Part shown: in pieces, positions 27,043-36,861 of the stretch
Layout of the letters: each line of letters starts with the position of its first letter
How positions within the stretch are numbered: position 1 is the first letter of the stretch
The notes under the pieces: generated by a model
Databases searched by the model: none
What the model saw: the letters and a program-made list of their open reading frames with translations, nothing else
Told to the model about the DNA's origin: nothing
Assembly (NCBI GenBank): GCA_019192545.1
Contig: JAHCMI010000036.1
Coordinates: forward strand, 21,260-85,259
Reading direction: 5' to 3'
Source: Rivularia sp. MS3
Lineage (GTDB): Bacteria; Cyanobacteriota; Cyanobacteriia; Cyanobacteriales; Nostocaceae
Length of the DNA: 64,000 nt
Position numbers and translations under genes: made by a program

Positions 27043-30000
27043 CTATCTTGCCATTGCAAGAGTACGACGTTTAGTTACCATTTGATAACCTTCAATGATG
27101 TCGCCTTCTTCCCAACTATTGAACTTATCAACGCCGATACCGCATTCATAACCGGAGTTAACTTCGCGCACGTCTTCTTTCATCCGCTTGAGGGAATCAA
27201 GGGCACCTTCAAACACCAAGTTATTTGAGCGACGTACTCTTACTTTACAGTTACGAAGCAGTTTTCCAGATTGAATGTAGCAACCAGCAACAGCACCGCC
27301 TCCGACTTTGAAGACTGCACGTACTTCTGCTTGACCCAAATGTTCTTCTACTAATTCTGGTTCTAACAGACCTTCTAATGCGTCTTGAATGTCTTCTAAG
27401 AGTTTGTAGATGATGTTGTATTCTCGTACATCAACACCAGCTTCGTCGGCTGCTTGTCTGGCACCACTAGCAAATGTAGTGTTAAAGCCGATAATTACTG
27501 CACCACTAGCTGCTGCAAGGTCGATATCTGTTTGGGTAATTTCTCCAGGAGCAGATAACAACATCCGAATGTGTATTTCGTTTTGCGGGATTTGTTTGAG
27601 CGAACCCAAAATAGCTTCGACCGAACCCTGCACGTCTGCTTTCAAGATTAAGTTGAGTTCTTTTAACTCGCCTTCTTGTGCTTGGGCTGAAATACTTGTC
27701 AAAGTTACGCGCCCTCCCTGCATCAAGCGGGATTGACGTATTACCTCGGCTCGTTCGTTTGCAAGCGATCGTGCTTCTTTCTCGTTGGTAAAGACTTCAA
27801 AGTCGTCTCCTGCTGCCGGTACGTCGTTTAAACCCAATACCTCTACAGCAAAGGAAGGACTTGCTTCTTCAACTCGTTCCCCTCTGTCATCAACCATTGC
27901 TCGGACTTTACCAAACACCGAACCGGCTACAAGGATATCTCCTACATGTAGAGTACCGTTCTGGATTAACAAGGTTGCAACAGCACCTTTTGCTTTATCC
28001 AAATGAGCTTCGATAACGGTTCCTTTCGCCGAACGCTCTGGATTAGCTTGCAGGTCTTCAACTTCGGAAACCAGTACGATCATTTCTAAGAGCGTATCTA
28101 AGTTATCCCCTTTAATGGCGCTGACGGGAACCATAATTGTTTCGCCGCCCCATTCTTCTGCTGTCAAACCATATTGCATCAACTCTTGTTTGACTCGATC
28201 TGGCTGTGCGGCTTCTTTGTCAATCTTGTTAATTGCAACAATAATCGGCACTTCCGCAGCTTGAGCGTGCTTAATTGCTTCAATTGTCTGGGGACGAACG
28301 CCGTCATCGGCAGCCACTACCAATATGGCTATATCTGTAACCCTTGCTCCTCTTGCCCGCATTGCCGTAAATGCTTCGTGACCGGGAGTATCTAAAAAGA
28401 CAATTTGATGTTGTTTGCCTTCGTGTTCGATATCTACATGGTAGGCTCCAATATGCTGGGTGATACCTCCAGCTTCTCCAGAAGCCACTTTACTCTCACG
28501 AATTGAATCAAGTAAAGTCGTTTTACCGTGGTCTACGTGACCCATAATTGTGACTACGGGCGGACGATGATGGAGATTTTCCATATCTTCTAAGTCCAGC
28601 ATCTCCGTAACCTTACGGGCTTCTGCCTCCGGCTCTGGAGTATCTACTAATACTTCTAATTCTTCAGCCACCATAATGACTGTTGAAGTATCAAGGCTTT
28701 GGGTAATGCTAACTGCAATACCCTTCATAAACAGTATTTTGACAATTTCTGTATCGGGCATTGCCAAAGCGTCTGCTAGTTCTTGTACGGTCATTGGACC
28801 GCTAACCGTGATGATTTCAGGACGCTGACGTTTGGGTTCTGCTTCTGTATTGCTAGCATTGTTGCGCCGACGGTTTTGGTCGCGAGAACCAGATTTTTTA
28901 ACTTTGCTGGGTGCCGCAGGTGTCGGTGCTGCTTTCGGTGTGGAACTTTTTGGTTTGGGAGGACGAACTATAGCATTGCTAACTGCTGCTTGAATAGCAT
29001 CATTTGCTTGTTCTTCGTCAAGCAAGTCTACTTCAAAATCGTCTTCCACCATTGGTTTGAGACGTTTATTCTTAGGAGCTTTTGCTGCTTTTGCTGCTTC
29101 CTTAGCTTCGTCAATAGCATCCTCTTGTTTGGAGCGCTTTTTCTGACCTCTGGGTAAACGAGGTGGTGTCGGACGTTTTAGCTCTACTACTTCTTCGACT
29201 ACATCATCATCATCGTTGTCGTCAATATCAGTTGATTCGTTAATTGACGGTTTTGATGGTCTAACTGGGGGTTTAAGCGCCGATACGCTCGGAGGCGCTG
29301 ATGATTCTTGACGTACTTGCTTCTTCGGACGTGCAACATCTGAAGAACCACCGGCTCCTTGGGAAATTTTCTTGACCTTCTGCGGTTTCTCTACTTTTGA
29401 TACTGGTGCAGCAGTCTGACGCGGGGTTTTGGAAGCTGGTGCAGTTGATGTTTCTGATGCCGAAGCATTCTGTTCCCGCTTGCGTTGCGGTTTTGATTGA
29501 TTGCGATCGCGCTTAAGAATTGGTTTTTCGACGACGCGATTATCCGAACCGGAATTTGGCTTTGCTGGCGCAGCCGGTCTAGTTGGCGGCGCAGTTAGTT
29601 CGGGTGCATTTGGTTTTTCCGGTAAGGATTTGGGTGTAACTACTTTTTCTGGTTTGCTCAAAGCTGTTTTATTTGATTCTGAAGAGGGAGTGGATGCTGA
29701 ATTATCCGTGTTTGTAACGGATACAGAGTTATTTGGAGAGCGCAAGGGCTGATTCGGTGAGACGGGTGCAGTTGGTGCCACTGTTTGTTTCGGCGAGACT
29801 GAAGAATTAAAAGGTTTGGGAGGTGCGCTATCGGTAGATGCGCTGTGTTGATTTTCTAAATTGGGTGAGAGCGAGGCAGAGTCAGTATTATTGGAGTTTT
29901 TCGGTGGCTTTGGTTTGCTACGAATTTCCAATATTTGTGGTTTGCTAGGTGCAGAAGCACCGTTGCCAGAACTCTTACTATTTGTACCATGCTCTTTCGA

Positions 30001-30183
30001 CAACCCCAAAGTTGTTGTCAATTTTTCTGCTTGCGAACGAATACGTTCGGCATCTGATTCTGTAATAGTGCTGCTATGACTTTTGACCGCGATATTGAGC
30101 TGGTCGCAAATTGCTAATAGCTCTTTATTTTCCAAATTCAATTCCTTTGATAATTCGTAAATTCTGACTTTGCCGTTGTTCAT
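27043..30183 (-). CDS. infB: Translation initiation factor IF-2
   Basis: 1046 residues, the large cyanobacterial form. The first 55 residues are the IF2N domain ([26 protein letters not shown]). Residues 60-450 are a long, Pro/Ser/Lys-rich linker with an acidic patch ([16 protein letters not shown] near 319-334) and an Ala/Lys helix. A second IF2N-like domain lies at 461-515 ([25 protein letters not shown]). The GTPase core has G1 GHVDHGKT (548-555), G3 DTPGH (598-602) and G4 NKID (652-655), followed by the beta-barrel and C-terminal fMet-tRNA-binding domains. GGGGAAG precedes the ATG. It is the last gene of the rimP-nusA-ylxR-infB cluster. Confidence 0.98.
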   Translation of the reverse strand: MNNGKVRIYELSKELNLENKELLAICDQLNIAVKSHSSTITESDAERIRSQAEKLTTTLGLSKEHGTNSKSSGNGASAPSKPQILEIRSKPKPPKNSNNTDSASLSPNLENQHSASTDSAPPKPFNSSVSPKQTVAPTAPVSPNQPLRSPNNSVSVTNTDNSASTPSSESNKTALSKPEKVVTPKSLPEKPNAPELTAPPTRPAAPAKPNSGSDNRVVEKPILKRDRNQSKPQRKREQNASASETSTAPASKTPRQTAAPVSKVEKPQKVKKISQGAGGSSDVARPKKQVRQESSAPPSVSALKPPVRPSKPSINESTDIDDNDDDDVVEEVVELKRPTPPRLPRGQKKRSKQEDAIDEAKEAAKAAKAPKNKRLKPMVEDDFEVDLLDEEQANDAIQAAVSNAIVRPPKPKSSTPKAAPTPAAPSKVKKSGSRDQNRRRNNASNTEAEPKRQRPEIITVSGPMTVQELADALAMPDTEIVKILFMKGIAVSITQSLDTSTVIMVAEELEVLVDTPEPEAEARKVTEMLDLEDMENLHHRPPVVTIMGHVDHGKTTLLDSIRESKVASGEAGGITQHIGAYHVDIEHEGKQHQIVFLDTPGHEAFTAMRARGARVTDIAILVVAADDGVRPQTIEAIKHAQAAEVPIIVAINKIDKEAAQPDRVKQELMQYGLTAEEWGGETIMVPVSAIKGDNLDTLLEMIVLVSEVEDLQANPERSAKGTVIEAHLDKAKGAVATLLIQNGTLHVGDILVAGSVFGKVRAMVDDRGERVEEASPSFAVEVLGLNDVPAAGDDFEVFTNEKEARSLANERAEVIRQSRLMQGGRVTLTSISAQAQEGELKELNLILKADVQGSVEAILGSLKQIPQNEIHIRMLLSAPGEITQTDIDLAAASGAVIIGFNTTFASGARQAADEAGVDVREYNIIYKLLEDIQDALEGLLEPELVEEHLGQAEVRAVFKVGGGAVAGCYIQSGKLLRNCKVRVRRSNNLVFEGALDSLKRMKEDVREVNSGYECGIGVDKFNSWEEGDIIEGYQMVTKRRTLAMAR

Positions 30184-30650
30184 CCACTCTTCCCCTATAA
30201 TTTACAGTTTTAACGGATGGCTGCCAGCTTTTGCGACATCTCCATCCTTTGAAAACTGTGTAACGGTTGCCATTTTCAATTTGAAAAGGTTCCTCCTGAG
30301 AAAGGAAAGAGAGATGTGTCCATTGGAAAGCTGGCATCTCTAAGCCTGTCGCCATATTGGTTAATGCTCGAATGCGCTGCATGGGCATAACCAAATGCCG
30401 ATATTTAGTTTTTTGTTTTGTTGATGTTTCTGTCGGGTTTAACACACGATTTGCCTAAAATGACTAAGTAAAAGCAAGTGCCCTTATTGCCCAAAAGAGC
30501 CATGTGTCAATACTCATTTATAATTCTCCCTGCACTAACGAACTTTACTAAAAGATAATTTAATCAACATAGAAGAACGCATAAGCAATGAATTTCATCT
30601 TTACTATTTTTTTTAAGGTACCCCCTAATTTAAGTTGAACAAGTAAAAAG
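30184..30650. other. ylxR-infB spacer, unusually long
   Basis: 467 bases separate ylxR from infB. A 106-residue frame (30125-30445, minus) overlaps the infB start by 59 bases, but it is rich in basic residues without a recognisable pattern and I do not accept it. Pairs such as CATTTTCAATTTGAAAAGG suggest weak secondary structure only. The spacer could hold an internal promoter or leader for infB. Confidence 0.35.
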
Positions 30651-30902
30651 TTACTTGATTGTTAATTGCTGCCACAATGTTGTATACAGCGTTTCTGGAA
30701 CTGGTGTACGTAATGCCCGTCCTAGCTTATTTTTTTTTTGAGCAAGGCTAAGACAACTTGGATTCGGACAAATATAGGCAGAACGCCCCATACCCCGATC
30801 TAATTGTACCTTTCCTGAAGGAAAGACGCGGACAATCCGCCAAAACTCACTTTTTAAACTGACTTTTCGACAACTAATACAACGCCTCCAATTCGGTTTC
30901 AT
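30651..30902 (-). CDS. ylxR: YlxR family RNA-binding protein (DUF448)
   Basis: 83 residues: RRCISCRKVSLKSEFWRIVR near the N-terminus, then GRSAYICPNPSCLSLAQKKNKLGRALR. The C-x2-C pair and the G-R-x-A/G-Y-(I/V)-C motif are the DUF448 signature. The family sits between nusA and infB in many bacteria; members bind RNA or act as nucleoid-type regulators, and the exact role in cyanobacteria is not settled. The spacing to nusA is 44 bases, which suggests co-transcription. Confidence 0.93.
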   Translation of the reverse strand: MKPNWRRCISCRKVSLKSEFWRIVRVFPSGKVQLDRGMGRSAYICPNPSCLSLAQKKNKLGRALRTPVPETLYTTLWQQLTIK

Positions 30903-30946
30903 TGTAATTAACTATTTGGTTTCAATTATCGCTACTAAAATTGCAA

Positions 30947-32332
30947 CTAATATACGATGGGATTCTCGGACTCAAATTCCTCCTCGTTTTCATCTAATGA
31001 AGTTTTTGGTACTTCTGAATTAATTGAGCGATCTTCTAAATCTAACTTGTCTTCTGCTAACTTCTGAGCATGGAGTTCTTCGAGTTCTTCGAGTTCTTCG
31101 AGTTCTTCAAGTTCTTCGAGTTCTTCAAGTTCTGCTGCGTGTTGTGCCCTTGCTGCTGCAAATTTTGTATCTTCTGCTTCAAAATCGTACTTTGCTTTAT
31201 CTTTAATGTCTATTTTCCAACCAGTAAGTCTAGCAGCTAAACGAACGTTTTGTCCTTCTTTACCTATTGCTAAACTTAATTGGTCTTCGGCTACAAGTAC
31301 ATGAGTTTGTCTGGTTTCTGGGTCCATTAATCGTACATCATCTACTCGTGCTGGACTTAAAGCGTTAGCAATATAGGTTGCTGGATCTGGTGACCAACGA
31401 ATCACGTCTATTTTTTCACCACGTAATTCATTTACAACTACTTGAATTCTCGAACCTCTGGCTCCAATACAAGCACCAACTGGGTCAACGTCTCGGTCTA
31501 AAGTATCTACAGCTATTTTAGTTCTCGGACCAACGTAAGAAGATGGAGGATTGGCTTCGCGGGCAACGGCAACAATTCGTACTACTTCGTCTTCAATTTC
31601 GGGCACTTCGTTAGCAAACAAATACACGACTAAACCGGCATCGGCTCTAGAAACGAGCAGTTGCGGCCCTCGCTGTTGACCCCGAGAGACTTTTTTCAGA
31701 TACACTCTAAAAGTAGAGCCAATACGGTAATTATCATTTGGGAGTTGCTCGCGTTTGGGTAATTCGGCTTCTACTTCTGGCTGACCAAACCCACTGGTTA
31801 CAGCCATAATCACCGATTGTCTTTCAAACCGTAATACTCTTGCTTGCAGTACTGTTGCTTCTAAATCTTGAAACTCTTCTTGAATTAATTGTCGCTGCTG
31901 GTCGCGCAATTTTTGCGATAGCACTTGTTTAGTTTGCATCGCTGCCATGCGACCGAATTCTTTTTTATCGGGAGTTACATCTACAACTACTTCTTGTCCT
32001 ATAAGTTGCGCCGCATCATCACCAAGTTCGTCTACGATTTCTTGAACGTCTTCAAGGGCAATTTGATGGTCAGAATTTGTCACTTCTTCAACTATAGTTT
32101 TAGTCGAAACAACGCGAAACCCTTCGTCGTCAATATCGAGTTCTACTTCAAAATTTTCAAAGTAATCTTCATCAAATTGTTTGCGGTCTAAATTTTGAGC
32201 GCGACGATAGCGCTCGTAACCTTTAAGCAATGCTTCTCTAATTGCCGATTGCACGGCAAGACGCGGTAAATTTCGCTCTCGACTTATACTTTCAATCAAT
32301 TCTTTTAATCCAAGCAGTTTAAGCATTGACAT
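30947..32332 (-). CDS. nusA: Transcription elongation/termination factor NusA
   Basis: 461 residues. The N-terminal RNA-polymerase-binding domain (1-125) starts [20 protein letters not shown]. The S1 domain follows (about 150-215, [18 protein letters not shown]), then the two KH domains ([34 protein letters not shown], 281-314; [30 protein letters not shown], 347-376). It modulates pausing, termination and antitermination. The acidic C-terminal repeats of some proteobacterial NusA proteins are absent; instead residues 401-420 are a pure (E-L-E) run encoded by a nonanucleotide tandem repeat, after which an acidic tail continues. Second gene of the rimP operon. Confidence 0.97.
   Translation of the reverse strand: MSMLKLLGLKELIESISRERNLPRLAVQSAIREALLKGYERYRRAQNLDRKQFDEDYFENFEVELDIDDEGFRVVSTKTIVEEVTNSDHQIALEDVQEIVDELGDDAAQLIGQEVVVDVTPDKKEFGRMAAMQTKQVLSQKLRDQQRQLIQEEFQDLEATVLQARVLRFERQSVIMAVTSGFGQPEVEAELPKREQLPNDNYRIGSTFRVYLKKVSRGQQRGPQLLVSRADAGLVVYLFANEVPEIEDEVVRIVAVAREANPPSSYVGPRTKIAVDTLDRDVDPVGACIGARGSRIQVVVNELRGEKIDVIRWSPDPATYIANALSPARVDDVRLMDPETRQTHVLVAEDQLSLAIGKEGQNVRLAARLTGWKIDIKDKAKYDFEAEDTKFAAARAQHAAELEELEELEELEELEELEELHAQKLAEDKLDLEDRSINSEVPKTSLDENEEEFESENPIVY
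31073..31133 (-). repeat. nusA: In-frame 9-base tandem repeat in nusA
   Basis: Between six and seven copies of AGTTCTTCG (with an A/G variant at the last base) run without break. Translated on the minus strand they give repeating Glu-Leu-Glu, so any change in copy number keeps the frame. This makes the site a candidate for length variation between strains. Confidence 0.85.
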
Positions 32333-32411
32333 ACATCTTTCTCCTTAAAAATCGCAAAAATACCTTATTTAGAGATGATAAATAGGCTGCGTGCAAAAAG
32401 ATCGCGGCCGG

Positions 32412-32483
32412 TTGCTAAAAAGAATGGTTAATTATCGATTCAACAATCTGTCTTAACCATTAATTACTTCGTCCTTTTAGCAA
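32412..32483 (-). promoter_or_regulatory. Two-part hairpin in the rimP-nusA spacer
   Basis: Outer arms TTGCTAAAA (32412-32420) and TTTTAGCAA (32475-32483) and inner arms AATGGTTAA (32423-32431) and TTAACCATT (32453-32461) are both perfect 9-base-pair stems, nested, with a 13-base bulge on one side. The structure lies 80 bases upstream of nusA within the operon. It could be an attenuator or processing site that NusA itself acts on, or a palindromic repeat; the sequence does not decide. Confidence 0.5.
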
Positions 32484-32549
32484 AAAAACCGCTCTTCTTC
32501 ACGCCCGCAAAAAGTAAAAAGCAGTCCTGGTTTGAATTAGTCTCCCTAT

Positions 32550-33014
32550 TTAATCGCGTTCTTCGTCTAATTGCACGTAAGTAATTTTTGAGCGGGGAAT
32601 TTCGATTACGCGACCTTTCTTATTCAGGTAAACGCTTTTTTCATCTCGGCGAACCAGTTTACCATTGAACTCGGAGTGTCCTTGATGGGGTGAAGAAGTG
32701 CAAATTTTAACCGGGAATCCTTTAAAAGAAATGAATTCCCGGTCAGTTTGCAATTGTTGGGAAATACCGGGGCTAGACACTTCCAATACATAGGCATCCG
32801 GAATTATGGACGCTGCATCCAAACTTGCTTCTAAATTACGGCTCATACGCTCGCAATCATTCAAACTAGTATCCGTTAAAGGATTGCGGATGTCTACTCG
32901 CAATACTGGCGGGCTTTGATTGGTATGAAAAACCACTTTCACGACCTCTAGTTCAAGGTCTTCTGCTACTGGTGTCGCTAAGTTAACGATTTGGGGAACT
33001 AAAGGATGAGTCAT
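32550..33014 (-). CDS. rimP: Ribosome maturation factor RimP
   Basis: 154 residues, the usual size. The N-terminal domain starts LVPQIVNLATPVAEDLELEVVKVVF, then LRVDIRNPLTDTSLNDCERMSRNLEASLDAASIIPDAYVLEVSSPGISQQLQTDREF, which contains the family signature (YVLEVSSPG followed by L-x-x-x-x-x-F). The C-terminal SH3-like domain ends SKITYVQLDEERD. RimP assists assembly of the 30S subunit. It is the first gene of the rimP-nusA-ylxR-infB cluster; its promoter should be in the 149 bases upstream. Confidence 0.96.
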   Translation of the reverse strand: MTHPLVPQIVNLATPVAEDLELEVVKVVFHTNQSPPVLRVDIRNPLTDTSLNDCERMSRNLEASLDAASIIPDAYVLEVSSPGISQQLQTDREFISFKGFPVKICTSSPHQGHSEFNGKLVRRDEKSVYLNKKGRVIEIPRSKITYVQLDEERD

Positions 33015-33163
33015 GTGGCAATTCCAACAAAAAAAGTGGGCAATTACCCACTCCCTGCGATAAAAATATCTTCCAAGAAGTCTTGCAACGAACTGTAAAA
33101 TAGCTCGTCCCTACTTTGAGTTTAGCGCATTTTTTCAAAATGCTTGCAGCAAAAAATGTACAA

Positions 33164-34636
33164 TTATTCGTTTCTAGTTTGATAGGGATAAGCTTTCTGG
33201 CTAACTTTTGTATCTGCTAATAAGGCAACGGAGACTCCTGAATGCAATTTTCTTGTTTGTTCGAGAATTTGCTCGACATCTTCTTCTGATAGCCTTTGGA
33301 CGTAATTAATTTTGATTTCTTCCAAGAAGTCGATTAATAAATTTTGTATTTCTGAAAGTACCTGTTTTTTTTGGATTTCGGTAGTAAAAGATTCTGAGAA
33401 ACTTTTGACTAATTGACTTGAGAGTTTCGCCGAAACTGGATCTTCTGCTGCCGATACTAAAGCTTGATAGAGATTTGTGGCAATTTGAGTCGCTAACTGT
33501 TGGCTTAGCTGAGCTTGCATTTGCCCGAATCCGGGCAGATTGCGGAAATTTCGATAAATTGGAGATTGGTTTAAGGCACTATCTATATTGTGTTGTAAAA
33601 GTGCAATTATTTCCGGCTGGATTTTTGGCATTACTTGGTGAATAATCGTTTGTACGAAAATTCCCCCCAAGGCTTCTATTTCATTGATATTATTGATATC
33701 CACATAGGGACTCAAGGTTTGACTTTTTTGCAGCCAGCGAGTTAAGTCTCCTCGTTTGACTGAATTTTGAGTTTGATTTATGACTCGTACTACTACTATT
33801 TGGGTTATTTCTTCAGCAAAATTAGCTACTATTCCTTGCTGAGCTTGATGCCGCAGGTTTTGTAAATTTAATAACTCTGCTTTTTCTAAACGAAGTAATA
33901 CAGGTATGATTCGCAACCAACGCCAAACGGGTAGCACTAAAAACAAATCGTACCAGTGCCATAAAATTGCATTTAACCAGCTAAATCCAGAATGGCGGCG
34001 TTTTACATAATAGCTACGTGCCAATAATACAAGTGCAAAGAAAATGACGAATAGTAAATCAATAATCCAAAATCTATCTATAAATTCTCCATTTTCTCCA
34101 ATGCTGCGATAGTAGTTAGTAGCTATTAATGGTTTAATTTTTTGATTAAAAAATGTTAACTCTTTATCTAAACCCTGTTGCAATAAATATTCTTGAGTCC
34201 AAAAAGTAGAAAAAGCGCGTTTTGAAGATTCGTTATCTAGATGTTCGCGCATTCTATTTTTGATTTTCTCTAAAGTGCCGCTTTTTGAAACTGCTGCAAA
34301 TGGATTATTTTCTATCATTTCTACGCTTAAATTGCGTAATTCTTCTAGCTTTTCTACTGATTCTGCGGAGAATTTTTCTGTTCCCCCCACAAGAGATTCT
34401 AATTCTTCTACAGTTCTCAAATAATTCTCCGTTTCTCTATGAGGTTCAATTCCTTTAATGGGGTCATATATTTTTTGAATCTGAGGCAATTTACGTAAAT
34501 AAAAATCACGCCACCCAATGTAAGTAATATCAAATAATACCAATCCTAAATTTATCGTCGCTGTAAGCGCTATAAATCTTTCAAACCATAGATTTTTATT
34601 TCTCGAACTCTTTTTCATCAATTTTCTATTTGTCAT
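33164..34636 (-). CDS. Membrane protein, conserved type, unknown
   Basis: 490 residues. A basic N-terminus leads into one membrane segment (FIALTATINLGLVLFDITYI, about 21-40), followed by a helical extracytoplasmic domain (about 50-185). A second membrane region then comes (RFWIIDLLFVIFFALVLLARSYYV, 188-211), with a re-entrant-like SWLNAILWHWYDLFLVLPVWRWLRIIPVLLRL (217-250) whose Arg spacing vaguely recalls the S3-S4 part of voltage-sensor domains. The rest (about 255-490) is cytoplasmic and helical. I do not recognise a named family. It precedes rimP by 149 bases on the same strand but is probably a separate unit. Confidence 0.7.
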   Translation of the reverse strand: MTNRKLMKKSSRNKNLWFERFIALTATINLGLVLFDITYIGWRDFYLRKLPQIQKIYDPIKGIEPHRETENYLRTVEELESLVGGTEKFSAESVEKLEELRNLSVEMIENNPFAAVSKSGTLEKIKNRMREHLDNESSKRAFSTFWTQEYLLQQGLDKELTFFNQKIKPLIATNYYRSIGENGEFIDRFWIIDLLFVIFFALVLLARSYYVKRRHSGFSWLNAILWHWYDLFLVLPVWRWLRIIPVLLRLEKAELLNLQNLRHQAQQGIVANFAEEITQIVVVRVINQTQNSVKRGDLTRWLQKSQTLSPYVDINNINEIEALGGIFVQTIIHQVMPKIQPEIIALLQHNIDSALNQSPIYRNFRNLPGFGQMQAQLSQQLATQIATNLYQALVSAAEDPVSAKLSSQLVKSFSESFTTEIQKKQVLSEIQNLLIDFLEEIKINYVQRLSEEDVEQILEQTRKLHSGVSVALLADTKVSQKAYPYQTRNE

Positions 34637-34998
34637 TTATCCAATCAGTACTTCCACATATTTTGCATTAAACGAAAAGTATTATATTTAATCGCCGTCA
34701 ATGATTCGATAATATTTATTACAAGGCAAAATAGATAATTTTATGTGTATTTTGCGTCATTGAAATAATGCGTATTCGGCAAAAAATAAATTATTGATAC
34801 AAGCTTTACAAAATACATCTATAGGAAGATGACAAAAATATTTATAGCGATGCATTTAAAATAATTACAAAAAAAATTAATTGAGAAAAAAATGATTAAT
34901 AATTAAAGAAAAAATTGATAAAAATAGCTTAAATAAATTTAAAATGCAGCTGTACGGCTTAAAGATACTGCCGATTTTAATGACTCGGAGTTTTAATC
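34637..34998. other. Divergent spacer, no gene seen
   Basis: A very AT-rich region between the unknown membrane protein gene and the peptidoglycan-binding gene. It contains a possible Shine-Dalgarno CGGAG ten bases before ATG 34999. No hairpin, repeat or convincing promoter was seen. Confidence 0.35.
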
Positions 34999-35781
34999 AT
35001 GTGGTGTGAGTTTAGCAATAAGAATATCAGTGTAGTGGCTGCCTGCATAATTGTCAGCGGTGTAGCCGTTTCAAATACAGTTTTTGCCGCTCGTCAGCGT
35101 AATTATACTCCACGAGAATTTCGTTCCGTTTTGTACGGATTGGGATATAACGTGAGAGTTTCAGAAGCGCCTTTGACAGATGCTCAAACAAGAAAAGCAA
35201 TCCGCGAATTTCAGCGAGGATACAAAATAGGAGTTGATGGTATTGCAGGGCCAAATACTCAAAATCTAGCGGCTGAAATTGTTAAGAGTCTCAAGTACAA
35301 CTTAAATTTGGTTGCTAATCCCGATCCCGAATTAACTATTAATCAATTTTACGGGCCGAGAACCCAAGAAGTAGTTAAGAGTTATCAGGAACAGTTAGAA
35401 CTTCAACAAAGTGGAATCGCCGATTTAGCTTTACGACAAAGATTAAATCAGCAGGCAAAAGAAAACCAAGAACAACCAACCCCAGAAGCAACACCAACGC
35501 CAACTGCGACACCAGAACCGACACCATCACCAACAGCAACCCCAGAAGTTACCCCAACTCCTGTGATACCAGAAGCAACGCCAACACCAACCCCGACAGT
35601 AACACCGATACCGGAGGTAACACCAATACCAACACCAACCGAAACATCAAGCCCGACACCATCACCAACGGCAACTCCGGAAGTGACCCCAACTCCTGTC
35701 ATACCCTCGCCAACTCCTACACCTACGGCATCGCCTGATGATGAAGCAACACCAGTTCCTACGCCTACAGAATCACCGTAA
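34999..35781 (+). CDS. Secreted peptidoglycan-binding protein with Pro/Thr-rich tail
   Basis: 260 residues. A signal peptide ([20 protein letters not shown], cleavage near residue 31) is followed by two PG_binding_1-type units: [48 protein letters not shown] (41-89) and a second, looser one ([37 protein letters not shown]). Residues 155-260 are an almost uninterrupted Pro-Thr run ([20 protein letters not shown] and similar), which would be an extended stalk or wall-spanning linker. There is no enzymatic domain. It probably binds the cell wall. The tail is encoded by degenerate tandem repeats. Confidence 0.85.
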   Translation: MWCEFSNKNISVVAACIIVSGVAVSNTVFAARQRNYTPREFRSVLYGLGYNVRVSEAPLTDAQTRKAIREFQRGYKIGVDGIAGPNTQNLAAEIVKSLKYNLNLVANPDPELTINQFYGPRTQEVVKSYQEQLELQQSGIADLALRQRLNQQAKENQEQPTPEATPTPTATPEPTPSPTATPEVTPTPVIPEATPTPTPTVTPIPEVTPIPTPTETSSPTPSPTATPEVTPTPVIPSPTPTPTASPDDEATPVPTPTESP

Positions 35782-35828
35782 AGTTGAGGTTAAAGGTCAA
35801 AGGAGAGTTAAGAGTTAGGAGTAATTAA

Positions 35829-35870
35829 TTTCTCTCCCTCTCTCCCTCTCTCCCTCTCTCCCTCTCCCTT
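35829..35870. repeat. (TCTCCCTC)n array
   Basis: Four to five copies of TCTCCCTC between two convergent genes. It resembles the GAGAGTGAGAGAGGGAGGGAG stretch at about 42856-42890. Confidence 0.8.
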
Positions 35871-35871
35871 C

Positions 35872-36759
35872 TTAACCGTTTGGCTCTTCCATCGGTCTAC
35901 CTTTGGGAACCGGAAGCAGCGGACGACGGTCATCATAAGGCATTGGGATGTACTGCACCGAAGGTCTTCCACCTTGAGGTTGCGGGTACAACTCCATCAG
36001 GTCGTAGACAATTCGGGGCAGTCCAACTGTAACGGGCAGCCCCATTTCCGTTGCTTCTTCTACTGTTACTGGATAATCGTGGGTTACTTGCCCGCTTGTC
36101 AAAGCTTGAACAATGTTTTCGATATTTTCCGGTTTGACTTTTTGCTTGGGAATGCAATCTTGAAGTAAAGTTCTGACAAAACGCTGTACTTGGTTCATGG
36201 CTTTGCGCGATAAGTCAGCCATAATCAAGGTTTGGTCATCTACTTCACCGATAGGTTTATCTTCAGCAACTTTAATAATGCTTGCAGCTGGATAATTACC
36301 GAGTTGAGGATCTACCGGGCCGAGAACTGCGTTTTCGTCCATAATAATTTCATCGGCAGCAAGAGCTAGCATTGTACCTCCACTCATCGCATAATGAGGT
36401 ACAAAAACGGTAACTTTGGCTTGATGGCGAATTAAAGCTCTGGCTATTTGTTCGGTTGCTAAAACCAAGCCACCAGGAGTATGCAAAATTAGATCGATGG
36501 GAACATCTGGTGGAGTTAACCGAATTGCCCGAAGAATTTTTTCTGAATCTTCGATAGTAATGTAGCGTGAAATTGGCACTCCCAAGAAACTGATAGACTC
36601 TTGACGATGAATGAGCAGAATTACTCTACTTTTACGTTTTTGCTGAAACTCATCAATACTGCTAAAGCGACGATACTCCATTTTACGCTTCTGCCAAATC
36701 GGTTGTATGGAAGAAAGCAGCAGAAAAATCCAAAATATATCGAAAATACCAAAATTCAT
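35872..36759 (-). CDS. Membrane-anchored SDH-type ClpP-fold serine protease
   Basis: 295 residues. An N-terminal membrane helix (FGIFDIFWIFLLLSSIQPIW, 3-22) is followed by basic residues, then the SDH_sah-type domain: SRVILLIHRQESISFLGVPI (44-63), VPIDLILHTPGGLVLATEQIARAL (86-109), KVTVFVPHYAMSGGTMLALAADEIIMDENAVLGPVDPQLG (115-154). S126 is the candidate nucleophile, in the usual A-M-S-G-G context, and TPGG supplies the oxyanion hole. Family members are annotated as serine dehydrogenase proteinases and relate to SppA. A Pro/Arg-rich tail follows. Cytosolic face of the membrane is inferred from the positive-inside rule. Confidence 0.88.
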   Translation of the reverse strand: MNFGIFDIFWIFLLLSSIQPIWQKRKMEYRRFSSIDEFQQKRKSRVILLIHRQESISFLGVPISRYITIEDSEKILRAIRLTPPDVPIDLILHTPGGLVLATEQIARALIRHQAKVTVFVPHYAMSGGTMLALAADEIIMDENAVLGPVDPQLGNYPAASIIKVAEDKPIGEVDDQTLIMADLSRKAMNQVQRFVRTLLQDCIPKQKVKPENIENIVQALTSGQVTHDYPVTVEEATEMGLPVTVGLPRIVYDLMELYPQPQGGRPSVQYIPMPYDDRRPLLPVPKGRPMEEPNG

Positions 36760-36861
36760 AAAGCAAAGTGTGAGATTTAACTGTTTACGTGATTTATTCT
36801 CACAATTTTCGGTAATTAGGATGTCTATCTGAAGAGACAGTTATCTATGAACAGCGAACAG

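Noticed and set aside
28783..29157. 124-residue plus-strand Cys/Phe-rich frame opposite infB
   Set aside because: Antisense shadow of the well-supported infB reading frame.
30125..30445. 106-residue minus-strand frame upstream of infB
   Set aside because: Overlaps the start of infB, has no recognisable domain and no ribosome-binding site; more likely leader sequence.
35448..35702. 84-residue minus-strand Gly/Val frame opposite the Pro/Thr tail
   Set aside because: Antisense translation of the ACACCAACC-type codon repeats of the plus-strand gene.
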